A DNA stretch of 64,000 bases, from NCBI GenBank assembly GCA_020849895.1, contig JADZFN010000041.1:1-64000 (forward strand), in the 5' to 3' direction. The notes below the pieces were generated by a model that saw only the letters and a list, made by a program, of their open reading frames with translations, was not told where the DNA came from and made no database searches. Each line of letters starts with the position of its first letter. Position 1 is the stretch's first letter. Below are positions 25,228-33,200 of this stretch, in pieces. A program made the translations under genes and the position numbers. This DNA comes from Verrucomicrobiia bacterium. Its GTDB lineage: Bacteria > Verrucomicrobiota > Verrucomicrobiia > JABWAM01.

Positions 25228-25494
25228 ATGCGCCGCGAGATGGAATGGAAAACCCGCCGCGAAGACGGACGCCGCTGCGTCGTGCGGGTGAGTTGTTTCG
25301 CGAAGCAATACCGGTTCCGGTTCAAGGAGGAGGACGCCGGGGTATGGGATTCCTCGCGCGAGCCTTCGCTCGCGGACCTCGAAATCCTGTGCGAAACCGT
25401 GCGGCGGCGCCGCCAGCGGCGCCAGGCGTCCGACGAAGACCTCGCGCGCGCGGAGGAGCTTCTGCGCCGCGCGCGCAACCTGAAGAAGGGCTGA
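25228..25494 (+). CDS. Small conserved-looking hypothetical protein
   Basis: The protein has 88 residues, very rich in Arg and Glu, with an N-terminal beta-like part (MEWKTRREDGRRCVVRVSCF, then KQYRFRFKEED) and a helical C-terminal half. I do not recognise the family. There is no signal peptide or membrane segment. It lies between recD2 and a convergent aminotransferase gene with no overlap. The sequence is well balanced between strand and helix, which favours a real gene over chance. Confidence 0.55.
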   Translation: MRREMEWKTRREDGRRCVVRVSCFAKQYRFRFKEEDAGVWDSSREPSLADLEILCETVRRRRQRRQASDEDLARAEELLRRARNLKKG

Positions 25495-25567
25495 TCCGCC
25501 TTGCGCGGCACGCCCACCGCGCGGAGCGGAGACGTCCCGGAGTGGGAATTCGCGCCGAAGCGCGAGT

Positions 25568-26734
25568 CTACGGCTTCCCGCCCACGAACCGTTTCATCCG
25601 CTCGACGGCCTTCTCGATGTCCTCCATCGGCGCCGCGAAACAGGCGCGTACGTGTCCTTCGCCCGACGCGCCGAAGGCGTCGCCGGGGACCACGGCCACC
25701 TTTTGCTCCTTGAGCAGGCCGAGCGCGAAGTCGCGGCTTTTCTTTTCCGTGCTGCGGATCGAAGGGAACGCGTAGAACGCGCCACGCGGCAGATGGCAGT
25801 CGAGCCCCATCCCCCGCAGTTCGCTTACGAGATAGTTGCGTCGCAGGCGGTATTCGTCGCGCATCCGTTCCACGTCGGCATCGCCGTTTTTCACCGCTTC
25901 CACGGCGGCCTCCTGACTCAGGATCGGCGCGCAGAGCATCGAGTATTGATGCACCCGCATCATCGCCTCGACGATCGGAGGCGGCGCGCACACGTAGCCG
26001 AGGCGGAAACCCGTCATCGCCCACGCCTTCGAGAAACCATGAAAGAAAAGGGTCCGATCCCGCATTCCCGGCAGCGCGGCGATCGAGAGATGGCGACCTT
26101 CGTAGGTCAGCTCCGCGTAGATCTCGTCGGTCAACACGAGCAGGTCGTGCTTCACCGCGAGCGCCGCCATGGCCTTCAACCACGCCGCGTCCACCGTGCC
26201 GCCCGTCGGGTTCGTCGGAAAGTTGAGCAGGATCGCACGCGTGCGCGGCGTCACCCGGTTCGCGAACTCTTCGACGCGCGGCGCGAATTGCGTCTCCGAC
26301 GTGGCCGGCACCGCTACAGGCGTTCCGTGCGCAAGGGCCACGCCGGGGTGATAGGAGACGTAACACGGTTCGTGGTAGAGCACCTCGTCGCCGGGGTTCA
26401 AAATCGCGCGGAGGGCGATGTCCATCCCTTCGCTCACCCCCACCGTGACGAGGATTTCGCGGGTGGGGTCGTAGGCCAGGCCGAAGGTCCGTTCCAGATA
26501 GCCGGCCACCGCCTCGCGGAGGCGGAGCAGGCCGAGGTTTGAGGTGTAGCCCGTCCTGCCCCGTTCGAGCGCGTAGATCGCCGCCTCGCGGATGCGCCAG
26601 GGCGTGACGAACCCCGGCTCGCCGATGCCGAGCGACACCACGTCCGGCACGTTCTGCACCACGTCGAAGAAGTCGCGGATCCCCGACCGGGGAATGCCGC
26701 GGACGTGTCGTGCAAGGGCTTTCTCGAAATCCAT
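25568..26734 (-). CDS. PLP-dependent class I/II aminotransferase
   Basis: The protein has 388 residues of the aspartate-aminotransferase fold type I. It shows VSLGIGEPGFVTPWRIREAA near residue 32, GYTSNLGLLRLREAV, VTVGVSEGMDIALRA (about residue 95) and NFPTNPTGG (about residue 171). The PLP-Lys motif FFHGFSKAWAMTGFRLGY is near residue 229 and the carboxylate-binding Arg is in GHVRACFA near the C-terminus. The start is chosen where AAGGAACGG precedes the ATG; the open frame upstream has no family character. The substrate could be aspartate, alanine or an aromatic acid; it resembles the PatA/MalY-adjacent group. Confidence 0.87.
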   Translation of the reverse strand: MDFEKALARHVRGIPRSGIRDFFDVVQNVPDVVSLGIGEPGFVTPWRIREAAIYALERGRTGYTSNLGLLRLREAVAGYLERTFGLAYDPTREILVTVGVSEGMDIALRAILNPGDEVLYHEPCYVSYHPGVALAHGTPVAVPATSETQFAPRVEEFANRVTPRTRAILLNFPTNPTGGTVDAAWLKAMAALAVKHDLLVLTDEIYAELTYEGRHLSIAALPGMRDRTLFFHGFSKAWAMTGFRLGYVCAPPPIVEAMMRVHQYSMLCAPILSQEAAVEAVKNGDADVERMRDEYRLRRNYLVSELRGMGLDCHLPRGAFYAFPSIRSTEKKSRDFALGLLKEQKVAVVPGDAFGASGEGHVRACFAAPMEDIEKAVERMKRFVGGKP

Positions 26735-26868
26735 CCGTTCCTTGTAGCGCCTCCGTTTCCCGAAAATCAACCGCGCGACGGCCTCCCCAGCCTTTCGGAG
26801 GCTTCGGGGGAGGGTCTCCTTCGTCGAAAGAGTTTGCTTCCGGAGAAAAGAAGGGCGTTGCTGGCGGC

Positions 26869-27345
26869 GTGTTCGATCCGAAGGCAAAAATCGAGGCGGG
26901 ATGGCGCCGTCTGCAAGAGATCGAGAAAACACCCCACGAAATCGCCTTCGGCCTGGCGCTCGGCGTTTTCGTCAGTTTCTTTCCGATCATCCCCTTTCAG
27001 ACCGTCGCGGCGCTGGCCCTTGCGCTCCTTTTCAGAGGAAACAAGATTTCCTGTCTGATCGGGCTGCACCTGCACGATCTCCTCTTTCCGTTGATCCCCT
27101 TGATGTTCGTGGCCGAATACGAGGTGGGGAGGATGGGGCACCCTCTGGGGCTGCATCCGAAATTCACCGGCGAGCATTGGACGTTCGCCGAACTGGCGCA
27201 GCACGGCGGCCCGGTCTTCCGCACGATGCTCCTTGGGGCCCTGATCCTGGCGACACCGGCGGCGCTGGCCGCCTATCTGATCGGACGTTCGACCGCGCGC
27301 GACTGGCAGACGCGCCGCTCGGAGCGAAAAGCGCGAGGCGAATGA
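26869..27345 (+). CDS. DUF2062 membrane protein
   Basis: The protein has 158 residues from a GTG start. The sequence KTPHEIAFGLALGVFVSFFPIIPFQTVAALALAL (in part) is the DUF2062 hallmark: a short amphipathic start, then two or three hydrophobic helices with conserved Pro and Phe. A further helix lies at RTMLLGALILATPAALAAYLIG. The function is unknown, although many family members neighbour cell-envelope or glycosylation genes. The exact start is uncertain; AAGAAGGG lies about 13 nt upstream of the GTG. Confidence 0.8.
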   Translation: MFDPKAKIEAGWRRLQEIEKTPHEIAFGLALGVFVSFFPIIPFQTVAALALALLFRGNKISCLIGLHLHDLLFPLIPLMFVAEYEVGRMGHPLGLHPKFTGEHWTFAELAQHGGPVFRTMLLGALILATPAALAAYLIGRSTARDWQTRRSERKARGE

Positions 27346-27373
27346 GAAAGGCGAAAGGGCGTCACGACGGCGG

Positions 27374-30300
27374 TCAACCCGCTCCATTGCTGCGGGAAGC
27401 GCCGCCGCGGCGTTGGAAGCGCGTGGGCTCCGGCAAGGCGAAGCGCACGTGGGCGGAGCGGTCGCCGAGTTCGCGGCGGAGGTCATGGATCAGTTCGAGG
27501 CTCACCGCCACGCGAAACGCGTCGTCGGCCTGGAGGTAGACCTCGCCTTCTTCGCCGCGATCGAGGCGCACATAGACGGGCGTCGCGCCCGTGTGGCGCA
27601 GGAGCGCGGCCTTCGCCCGTTCGAGCTCGCGCAGCCCGGCCTCGTTCGCGGGGGCGTTGAGGATCAAGCTCCGCGCGAATCGTCGCGCGGCGTCTTCGAG
27701 CGGAAAGATGTCCGAGACGATGTAGCGCGGCGACTCCTCGCGTTTGTCCACGCGGAGCAGAACGAGCAGCGCCTTCTCGACGGCGAGATGCGGCTTCGCG
27801 CGCTCGAACGCCTCGCTGTAGATGGACACCTCGGCGGCGCCCTCGAGGTCTTCGAGGACGGCGGTCGCCCAGAATTTCCTGCTCTGTTTGCTCACCCTTT
27901 TTTCGAAGGAGACGAGAATGCCTCCGACTTTCACCTCCGAACGGTCCTCCATCGCCTCGAGCTGGGAAAGCGGGGTGAGGTCCATGAGCTTGAGCAGCTC
28001 GACGTGCCGGCTCAACGGATGGCCCGACACGTAGAATCCGAGGAGGTCCTTTTCGAAGCGCAACAGTTCGTTCTGAGGCCATTCGGCCACGGGCGCGCCC
28101 GTCTCGTCGCCGCCGCCGTCGAAGGTGTCGCCGAAAAGTCCCTGCTGGCCCGCGGCGCGGTCGCGCTGGCCTGCGGCGCCGAGCGCGAGCGCGCGATCAA
28201 TGAGCGTGAAGTTGTGCCGTCGGGCGAGCTTCGTGAAGTCGAACGCGCCGCTCTTGACGAGGCTTTCGATAACGCGTTTGTTCACGTGGCGCGAATCGAG
28301 GCGACGGCAGAAATCGAAGACGCCCTTGAAGGGCCCCTTCGCCTTCCGCTCAGCGAGGATCTGTTCTACCGCGGACTCGCCGACGTTTTTCACCGCCGCA
28401 AGCCCGAAGCGGATCTCCTGGTCGCTGACGATGGAAAAGAGCAGGGCGGACTCGTTCACGTCCGGCGGCAGCACCTCGATGCCGAGGTCGCGACAGTTGG
28501 CGATGTAAGCGTTTGCCTTGTCCTTGTCCGCGAGTTCGTTCGAGAGCGCGGCGGCCATATACTCGACCGTGTAGTTGGCCTTCAGCCATGCGGTCTGGTA
28601 GCAGAGCATCGCGTAGGCGGCGGAGTGGGACTTGTTGAAGCCGTAGCCCGCGAACTTCTCGATGAGATCGAAGATGCGGCTCGCCTGCCCGGGCTTTATC
28701 CGGTGTTTTTTACGGCAGCCTTCGACGAACTGCGCCCGTTGCGAGGCCATTTCTTCCTTCTGCTTCTTGCCCATCGCCTTGCGCAGGATGTCGGCCTGAC
28801 CGAGCGAGTATCCGGCCAGCTCGCTGGCGGCCTGCATCACCTGTTCCTGGTAGATCATGATCCCCAAGGTCCCCTCGCAAAAAGGCTTGAGCAGGTCATG
28901 CTCGTATTCCACCCCTGCCTGGCCGCTCTTCCGCTTGATATACGCCGGGATGAGCGCCATGGAAGCGGGGCGATACAGCGCGATCAGCGCGATGATGTCG
29001 TCGAACGAGGAGATCGCGAACTGGCGCGCCGCGCCGCGCATCCCGGGGCTTTCCAACTGGAAGATCGCAGTCGTGTCCGCGCGGTTGAGCAGACCGAACG
29101 TCTTCGCGTCCTTCAGGTCGAGCTGATCCAGGTCCACCTTGATCTTCCGCCGCCGCTCCACCTCCGCCACGGCGTCCTGAATGACGGTCAGTGTCTTCAA
29201 TCCCAGAAAATCCATTTTCAGGAGATTGAGTTTCGTCAGCGGTTCCATCGCGAATTGACTGACGGCCGTATCCCCCTTTTCGACGCGCGTGAGCGGCACG
29301 ATGCGATCGAGCGGCTCGTTCGCGATGAGAACCCCCGCCGCGTGGACGCCGCGGTGACGCACGAGCCCTTCGAGCCGACGGGCGATGCGGTAAAGCTCGG
29401 CGTTTTGTTCGCTGCGTTCAACCTCGGCCTTGAAATCGGCGTGCTCGTGGTAGGCCTTCTCGAGCGTCATGTCCAAAACCTGCGGGACGAGCTTCGCAAG
29501 GCGGTCGCCGTCCGCGAAGGGGAGTCCCATCACCCGAGCCACGTCGCGGAGCACCGCCTTCGCGCCCAGCGTCCCGAAGGTGCAGATCTGCGCCACGCTG
29601 TCCGCGCCGTATTTTTCGCGCACGTAGGCGATCACCTCGTCTCGTCGGTTGTCGGCGAAGTCCACGTCAATATCGGGCGGCGTCACGCGTTCAGGATTGA
29701 GGAAGCGCTCGAAGAGCAGCCCGTAACGCTTCGGATCGAGGCTGGTGATCCCGAGCGCGTAGGAAACGATGCTGCCCGCCGCAGAACCGCGCCCGGGGCC
29801 GACGGCGATCCCCCGGCTTCTCGCGTGGCGGATGAAGTCGCTGACGATAAGGAAGTAGCTGACGTAGCCCGATTTCTCGATGACGCGCAGCTCGTGCTCG
29901 ACCGACGCGGCAATCTCCTTCTGCCGCGTGTCGTCGGGCTTCGCGAGGTCGAATCCGTAACGGCGCTGGATGCCTTCATGGACGAGACGGCGGAGGTGCT
30001 GGTCCGCGCGAAGGCCTCCCGGCGGGGTGAAGGCGGGATAGCGGTTCGTCCTGAAATCAATGAGCACGTTGCAGCGCTCCGCGATCGCCAGCGTATTCTT
30101 CAGCGCCTCGGGGAATTCCCCGAGTGCCGCCTCCATTTCCTGAGGCGTCTTGTGATAAAACTCCGGCGTCTCATAGCGCACACGCTTTTCGTCGTTCACC
30201 GTCGAAGCGGTGCCGATGCAGATGAAAAAGTCGTGCGCCCTGGCGTCTTCGGGTTCGAGGTAATGCACGTCGTTGGTCGCCACGAGAGGAATTCCTTCCT

Positions 30301-30886
30301 TGCGGGACCACTCGGCGACGGTCCGGTTCACGAGGCGTTGGTTTTCGAGACCGTGATTCTGGACTTCGAGATAGAAACGGTCGCCGAAGAGGTCCTTGCT
30401 CCATCGGATAAACTCAAGGCCCCTCTCGGGTTTCCGGTCCAAGATGGATTGGGCGACATCCCCCTTGAGACAGGCCGAGGTCGCGATCAGGCCTTGGTGG
30501 TGCGCGGCGAGCAGTTCGCGGTCAATCCTCGGTTTGTAATAGAAACCGGTAAGGTGCGCTTCGGTTACGAGTTTGATGAGATTCCTCCAGCCGCAGTCGT
30601 TTTCCGCAAGGAGGAGAAAATGGGTGGCCGCCTCGCGCGCGCTGGCTGCGTCTTTTTCCGTGCGTTTACCGGGCGCCAGATAGACTTCGCATCCGAGGAT
30701 CGGCTTGATCCCCGCCGCTTCCGCTGCGAGATAGAACTCGATGGCCCCGTAGAGGTTTCCGTGGTCCGTCAGCGCCACGGCGGGCGCGCCGCACTGTTTC
30801 GCCTTCGCCATGAGCTCCGGGATGCGCACGGTCGCATCCAAGAGCGAATATTCTGTGTGTTGATGGAGATGGACGAAGGAAGACAC
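27374..30886 (-). CDS. dnaE: DNA polymerase III alpha subunit
   Basis: The protein has 1170 residues, the standard DnaE1 length. It is the catalytic replicative polymerase. An N-terminal PHP domain (VHLHQHTEYSLLDA, LTDHGNLYG) precedes the pol3 palm, with the catalytic PDIDVDFADNRRDEV near residue 403 and GRGSAAGSIV near residue 365. The helix-hairpin-helix/beta-binding region and a C-terminal OB fold (EVKVGGILVSFEKRV, about residue 980) follow. The start is GTG: an in-frame TGA lies four codons upstream, so no longer form is possible. There is no obvious Shine-Dalgarno sequence. The opposite strand carries a spurious very long open frame. Confidence 0.97.
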   Translation of the reverse strand: MSSFVHLHQHTEYSLLDATVRIPELMAKAKQCGAPAVALTDHGNLYGAIEFYLAAEAAGIKPILGCEVYLAPGKRTEKDAASAREAATHFLLLAENDCGWRNLIKLVTEAHLTGFYYKPRIDRELLAAHHQGLIATSACLKGDVAQSILDRKPERGLEFIRWSKDLFGDRFYLEVQNHGLENQRLVNRTVAEWSRKEGIPLVATNDVHYLEPEDARAHDFFICIGTASTVNDEKRVRYETPEFYHKTPQEMEAALGEFPEALKNTLAIAERCNVLIDFRTNRYPAFTPPGGLRADQHLRRLVHEGIQRRYGFDLAKPDDTRQKEIAASVEHELRVIEKSGYVSYFLIVSDFIRHARSRGIAVGPGRGSAAGSIVSYALGITSLDPKRYGLLFERFLNPERVTPPDIDVDFADNRRDEVIAYVREKYGADSVAQICTFGTLGAKAVLRDVARVMGLPFADGDRLAKLVPQVLDMTLEKAYHEHADFKAEVERSEQNAELYRIARRLEGLVRHRGVHAAGVLIANEPLDRIVPLTRVEKGDTAVSQFAMEPLTKLNLLKMDFLGLKTLTVIQDAVAEVERRRKIKVDLDQLDLKDAKTFGLLNRADTTAIFQLESPGMRGAARQFAISSFDDIIALIALYRPASMALIPAYIKRKSGQAGVEYEHDLLKPFCEGTLGIMIYQEQVMQAASELAGYSLGQADILRKAMGKKQKEEMASQRAQFVEGCRKKHRIKPGQASRIFDLIEKFAGYGFNKSHSAAYAMLCYQTAWLKANYTVEYMAAALSNELADKDKANAYIANCRDLGIEVLPPDVNESALLFSIVSDQEIRFGLAAVKNVGESAVEQILAERKAKGPFKGVFDFCRRLDSRHVNKRVIESLVKSGAFDFTKLARRHNFTLIDRALALGAAGQRDRAAGQQGLFGDTFDGGGDETGAPVAEWPQNELLRFEKDLLGFYVSGHPLSRHVELLKLMDLTPLSQLEAMEDRSEVKVGGILVSFEKRVSKQSRKFWATAVLEDLEGAAEVSIYSEAFERAKPHLAVEKALLVLLRVDKREESPRYIVSDIFPLEDAARRFARSLILNAPANEAGLRELERAKAALLRHTGATPVYVRLDRGEEGEVYLQADDAFRVAVSLELIHDLRRELGDRSAHVRFALPEPTRFQRRGGASRSNGAG

Positions 30887-30939
30887 CGGAAGGAGTCAAA
30901 AGGAAAAACCGCCGATGCAAAACGAAAAAACGCGGCACC

Positions 30940-31130
30940 CGGGAATTCGCCGTTCCCAGGCCTTCTTGCAAAGCCGCCGGTGCCGAGTCCGCGCGGCACA
31001 ACCCTCCCCCAAGCCCACCCCTTTGCGCAGGGGAAGTTTCCCCTGTGCGGAGACGCCGGTTCCGGCGTCCCGCTCCCAACGGTCGCGCGCGCAGACGTTC
31101 GCTTCGAGAAACGTCGCGCGCGCGACATGG
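30940..31130. repeat. Series of small palindromes between the BOF gene and dnaE
   Basis: The 259-bp gap contains several inverted repeats in a row. They include GGGAATTCGCCGTTCCC (start about 30952), GCGCAGGGGAAGTTTCCCCTGTGC (31025-31048, one mismatch, 2-nt loop), GACGCCGGTTCCGGCGTC (31052-31069, perfect) and GACGTT with AAACGTC near 31092-31115. None is followed by a T-tract. They may serve as transcript-end structures for the BOF gene or be remnants of an interspersed repeat. No coding region is seen here. Confidence 0.5.
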
Positions 31131-31145
31131 CGCGGGAGCGCGAAA

Positions 31146-31544
31146 TTATTTCGGCACGTCTTTGTCGTACCGCCAGCTCTTGACCTCGATCTCGACGTTG
31201 CCGTAGTCGGAGGCGCCCGCGTTGAGCCAGGCTTGATCGAGGATGCCACGCACGACAATGCTCTTGCCGACCGGAAGCTCGATGTCGCTGTCCAGTTCGA
31301 TGATGCCGGTATCGTCGTTCAGGAGATAGGTGTCACCGTCAATCTTCTTGGTGATCTTCCCGATGAGCACGACATAACGTTCGTCGTCCTTGAGCGCGTT
31401 GTGCGTGCTCTTGATCCACTTCACCGTTGTGATGTGCCACTTGTTAGAATCCGGATCCTTGTCGTAGGTGCCGGCGCGCACGCCTTGCGCGCCCAGCAAC
31501 AGCCCGACAACCACCACTGCCATCAGAACATGAATTTTTCGCAT
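31146..31544 (-). CDS. Exported BOF (YgiW/YdeI-type OB-fold) protein
   Basis: The protein has 132 residues. An N-terminal signal peptide (MRKIHVLMAVVVVGLLLGAQ, with likely cleavage after GVRAG) precedes a single OB-fold domain. DERYVVLIGKITKKIDGDTY, LLNDDTGIIELDSD and VGKSIVVRGILD match the bacterial OB-fold (BOF, formerly DUF388) family. Members such as YgiW are periplasmic and linked to stress tolerance and binding of small cations. It lies between the CCA-adding enzyme gene, 38 bp upstream, and dnaE, so it may share the former's transcript. Confidence 0.8.
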   Translation of the reverse strand: MRKIHVLMAVVVVGLLLGAQGVRAGTYDKDPDSNKWHITTVKWIKSTHNALKDDERYVVLIGKITKKIDGDTYLLNDDTGIIELDSDIELPVGKSIVVRGILDQAWLNAGASDYGNVEIEVKSWRYDKDVPK

Positions 31545-31582
31545 GGGGCGTGAGCATAGACGGATTGAAGTTGTAGTCAACC

Positions 31583-32920
31583 TTATTCGTCGCGCGGCCG
31601 GGCGGCGAAGGCCAGCGCCTGTTCGCGCGTCGCGATCTCGCCCGCGAGTTGCGCGTCCTCGATCTCCGCAAGGATGCGGCCGAAGATCGGTCCGGGTTTC
31701 CATCCGAGCGCGATCAGGTCCGCGCCCGTCACCAGGCGCGGCGGACGGATCTCCTCGCGCTTCAGTTTCCTTTGCCAGCCGCGAAGAATTCGAACGTTCG
31801 AGACGCTGCCATGACTTGCGAGACAATCCGCACGGTGCATCGCCAGTTCGTCTTCGAAAGTCGAGCGTGCGAGCAACCGTTTGATCGTCGCCAGCCGCAT
31901 CCTCGGCACGTCCTTGAAGGTCATGTGGTTCCCCACGATTTCCGCGATCGCCTCGCGCTCGGCGTTCGAGAAGCGTAGCCGCCGCAGGATGCGGTCGGCC
32001 ATCTTCGCCCCGACTCCCGCGTGCCCGGGGAATCGGATGCGCCGCCCCCGACGGGGCGATCGCTCGAATGTCGGCGGTTTGCCCACGTCGTGAAGCAACG
32101 TCGCCCAGGCGAGGGCCGCCGAAGGCTTCTTCGGCAATTGGTCGAGGGCCACCGTCGTGTGGACGAACACGTCGCCTTCGGGATGAAACGCCCGTGGTTG
32201 AGGGACCCCGCGCATCCGGTCCACTTCCGGCAGGATGCGCCGCAGGAGGCCGCTCTTGGCGAGCAACTTGATTCCGTGACCCGGCCGTGGAGAGACCAGG
32301 AGCTTCGTCAGCTCGTCGCGGATTCGTTCGGAGCTGACCCGGCGGATCCTCGGCGCCATCGCGCGAACGGCCCGCCAGGTCGCCGCTTCGATGCGGAAGC
32401 CGAGTTCCGCGGCGAACCGCACCGCGCGGAGCATGCGCAGGTGGTCTTCCTGGAAGCGCGCGCGCGGGTCGCCGATGGCGCGCAGCACCCGCCGCGCGAG
32501 GTCGCTCCGTCCGCCGACGTAATCCGCCACGCGCCTCCGTGCGGGATCGTAAAACAGTCCGTTCACCGTGAAGTCGCGCCGTTTCGCGTCCTCCTCCGCT
32601 CCGCAAAACCGCACCGCGGAAGGCCGTCGGCCGTCGCGATACGGCCCGTCTACGCGAAAGGTCGCCACCTCGGTTTCGACGCCCCCCTCGCGGACGCGCA
32701 TGACGCCGAAGGCCTTTCCCACGCCCACCGTGCGCTTGAAAAGCCGTTCGACTTCGGAGGGCCGCGCCGAGGTCGCAACGTCGTAATCCTTCGGGCGCCG
32801 CCGCCGTAGCGCGTCGCGCACGCAGCCGCCGGCAAAGAACGCCTCGTGGCCCGCCGCGCGCAACCGCGCGGCAACCCGCGCCGCCGCCTGCCGCGCGTCG
32901 CTCTTCGGAAGGACGTTCAT
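31583..32920 (-). CDS. CCA tRNA nucleotidyltransferase / poly(A) polymerase family with HD domain
   Basis: The protein has 445 residues. The class II nucleotidyltransferase head carries EAFFAGGCVRDALR, the metal-binding KDYDVAT and RRDFTVNGLFYD. DLARRVLRAIGDPRARFQEDHLRMLRAVRF is split over the neck region. A C-terminal HD domain with LLHDVGKP follows. It adds or repairs the tRNA 3' CCA or, less likely, polyadenylates RNA. The tRNA gene just upstream encodes its own CCA, so repair may be the main role for that tRNA. The ATG at 32920 gives the family N-terminus; an in-frame TTG at 32959 is an alternative. Confidence 0.88.
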   Translation of the reverse strand: MNVLPKSDARQAAARVAARLRAAGHEAFFAGGCVRDALRRRRPKDYDVATSARPSEVERLFKRTVGVGKAFGVMRVREGGVETEVATFRVDGPYRDGRRPSAVRFCGAEEDAKRRDFTVNGLFYDPARRRVADYVGGRSDLARRVLRAIGDPRARFQEDHLRMLRAVRFAAELGFRIEAATWRAVRAMAPRIRRVSSERIRDELTKLLVSPRPGHGIKLLAKSGLLRRILPEVDRMRGVPQPRAFHPEGDVFVHTTVALDQLPKKPSAALAWATLLHDVGKPPTFERSPRRGRRIRFPGHAGVGAKMADRILRRLRFSNAEREAIAEIVGNHMTFKDVPRMRLATIKRLLARSTFEDELAMHRADCLASHGSVSNVRILRGWQRKLKREEIRPPRLVTGADLIALGWKPGPIFGRILAEIEDAQLAGEIATREQALAFAARPRDE

Positions 32921-32996
32921 CTCCCGCGCATGCTCGCCCCGTTTTGCCTTCGGAAGCAAGCCCGGGCGCCCGCGCGGAATTTCTGCTGGAAAGGGG

Positions 32997-33071
32997 TGGT
33001 GCCAGGGGCGGGATTTGAACCCACGACCAAGGGCTTATGAGTCCCCTGCTCTACCACTGAGCTACCCTGGC
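32997..33071 (-). tRNA. tRNA with CAU anticodon (elongator Met or lysidine-modified Ile2)
   Basis: The minus-strand sequence folds as a cloverleaf: acceptor GCCAGGG/CCCTGGC, D arm with AGCTCAGTGGTAGAGC, anticodon loop CTCATAA, T arm GTGGG-TTCAAAT-CCCGC, discriminator A and an encoded CCA end. The anticodon stem GGGGA/GCCCT has an A-G clash at its loop-closing pair and one G-U pair. The acceptor ends in a normal G1-C72 pair, so it is not initiator tRNA. Elongator Met and Ile2 cannot be separated with certainty by eye; the CTTGGTCG stretch is seen in Ile2 species. Confidence 0.93.
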
Positions 33072-33200
33072 GACGACGCCTTGGATACGCTAGACCGTGT
33101 TCGGCTGCAAGCCCGCATCCCGATCCGGTGTCGTTTCCCGGCTCGACGCGACAAAGAAACTATGGCTTATTGGAATGCGCCTGTTCTCGAGGATGGACGC

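Noticed and set aside
27413-31183. 1256-codon open frame on the plus strand opposite dnaE
   Set aside because: It mirrors the codon bias of dnaE in a high-GC genome. The translation is Arg/Glu/Val-rich with no motif, while the minus strand encodes a complete DnaE.
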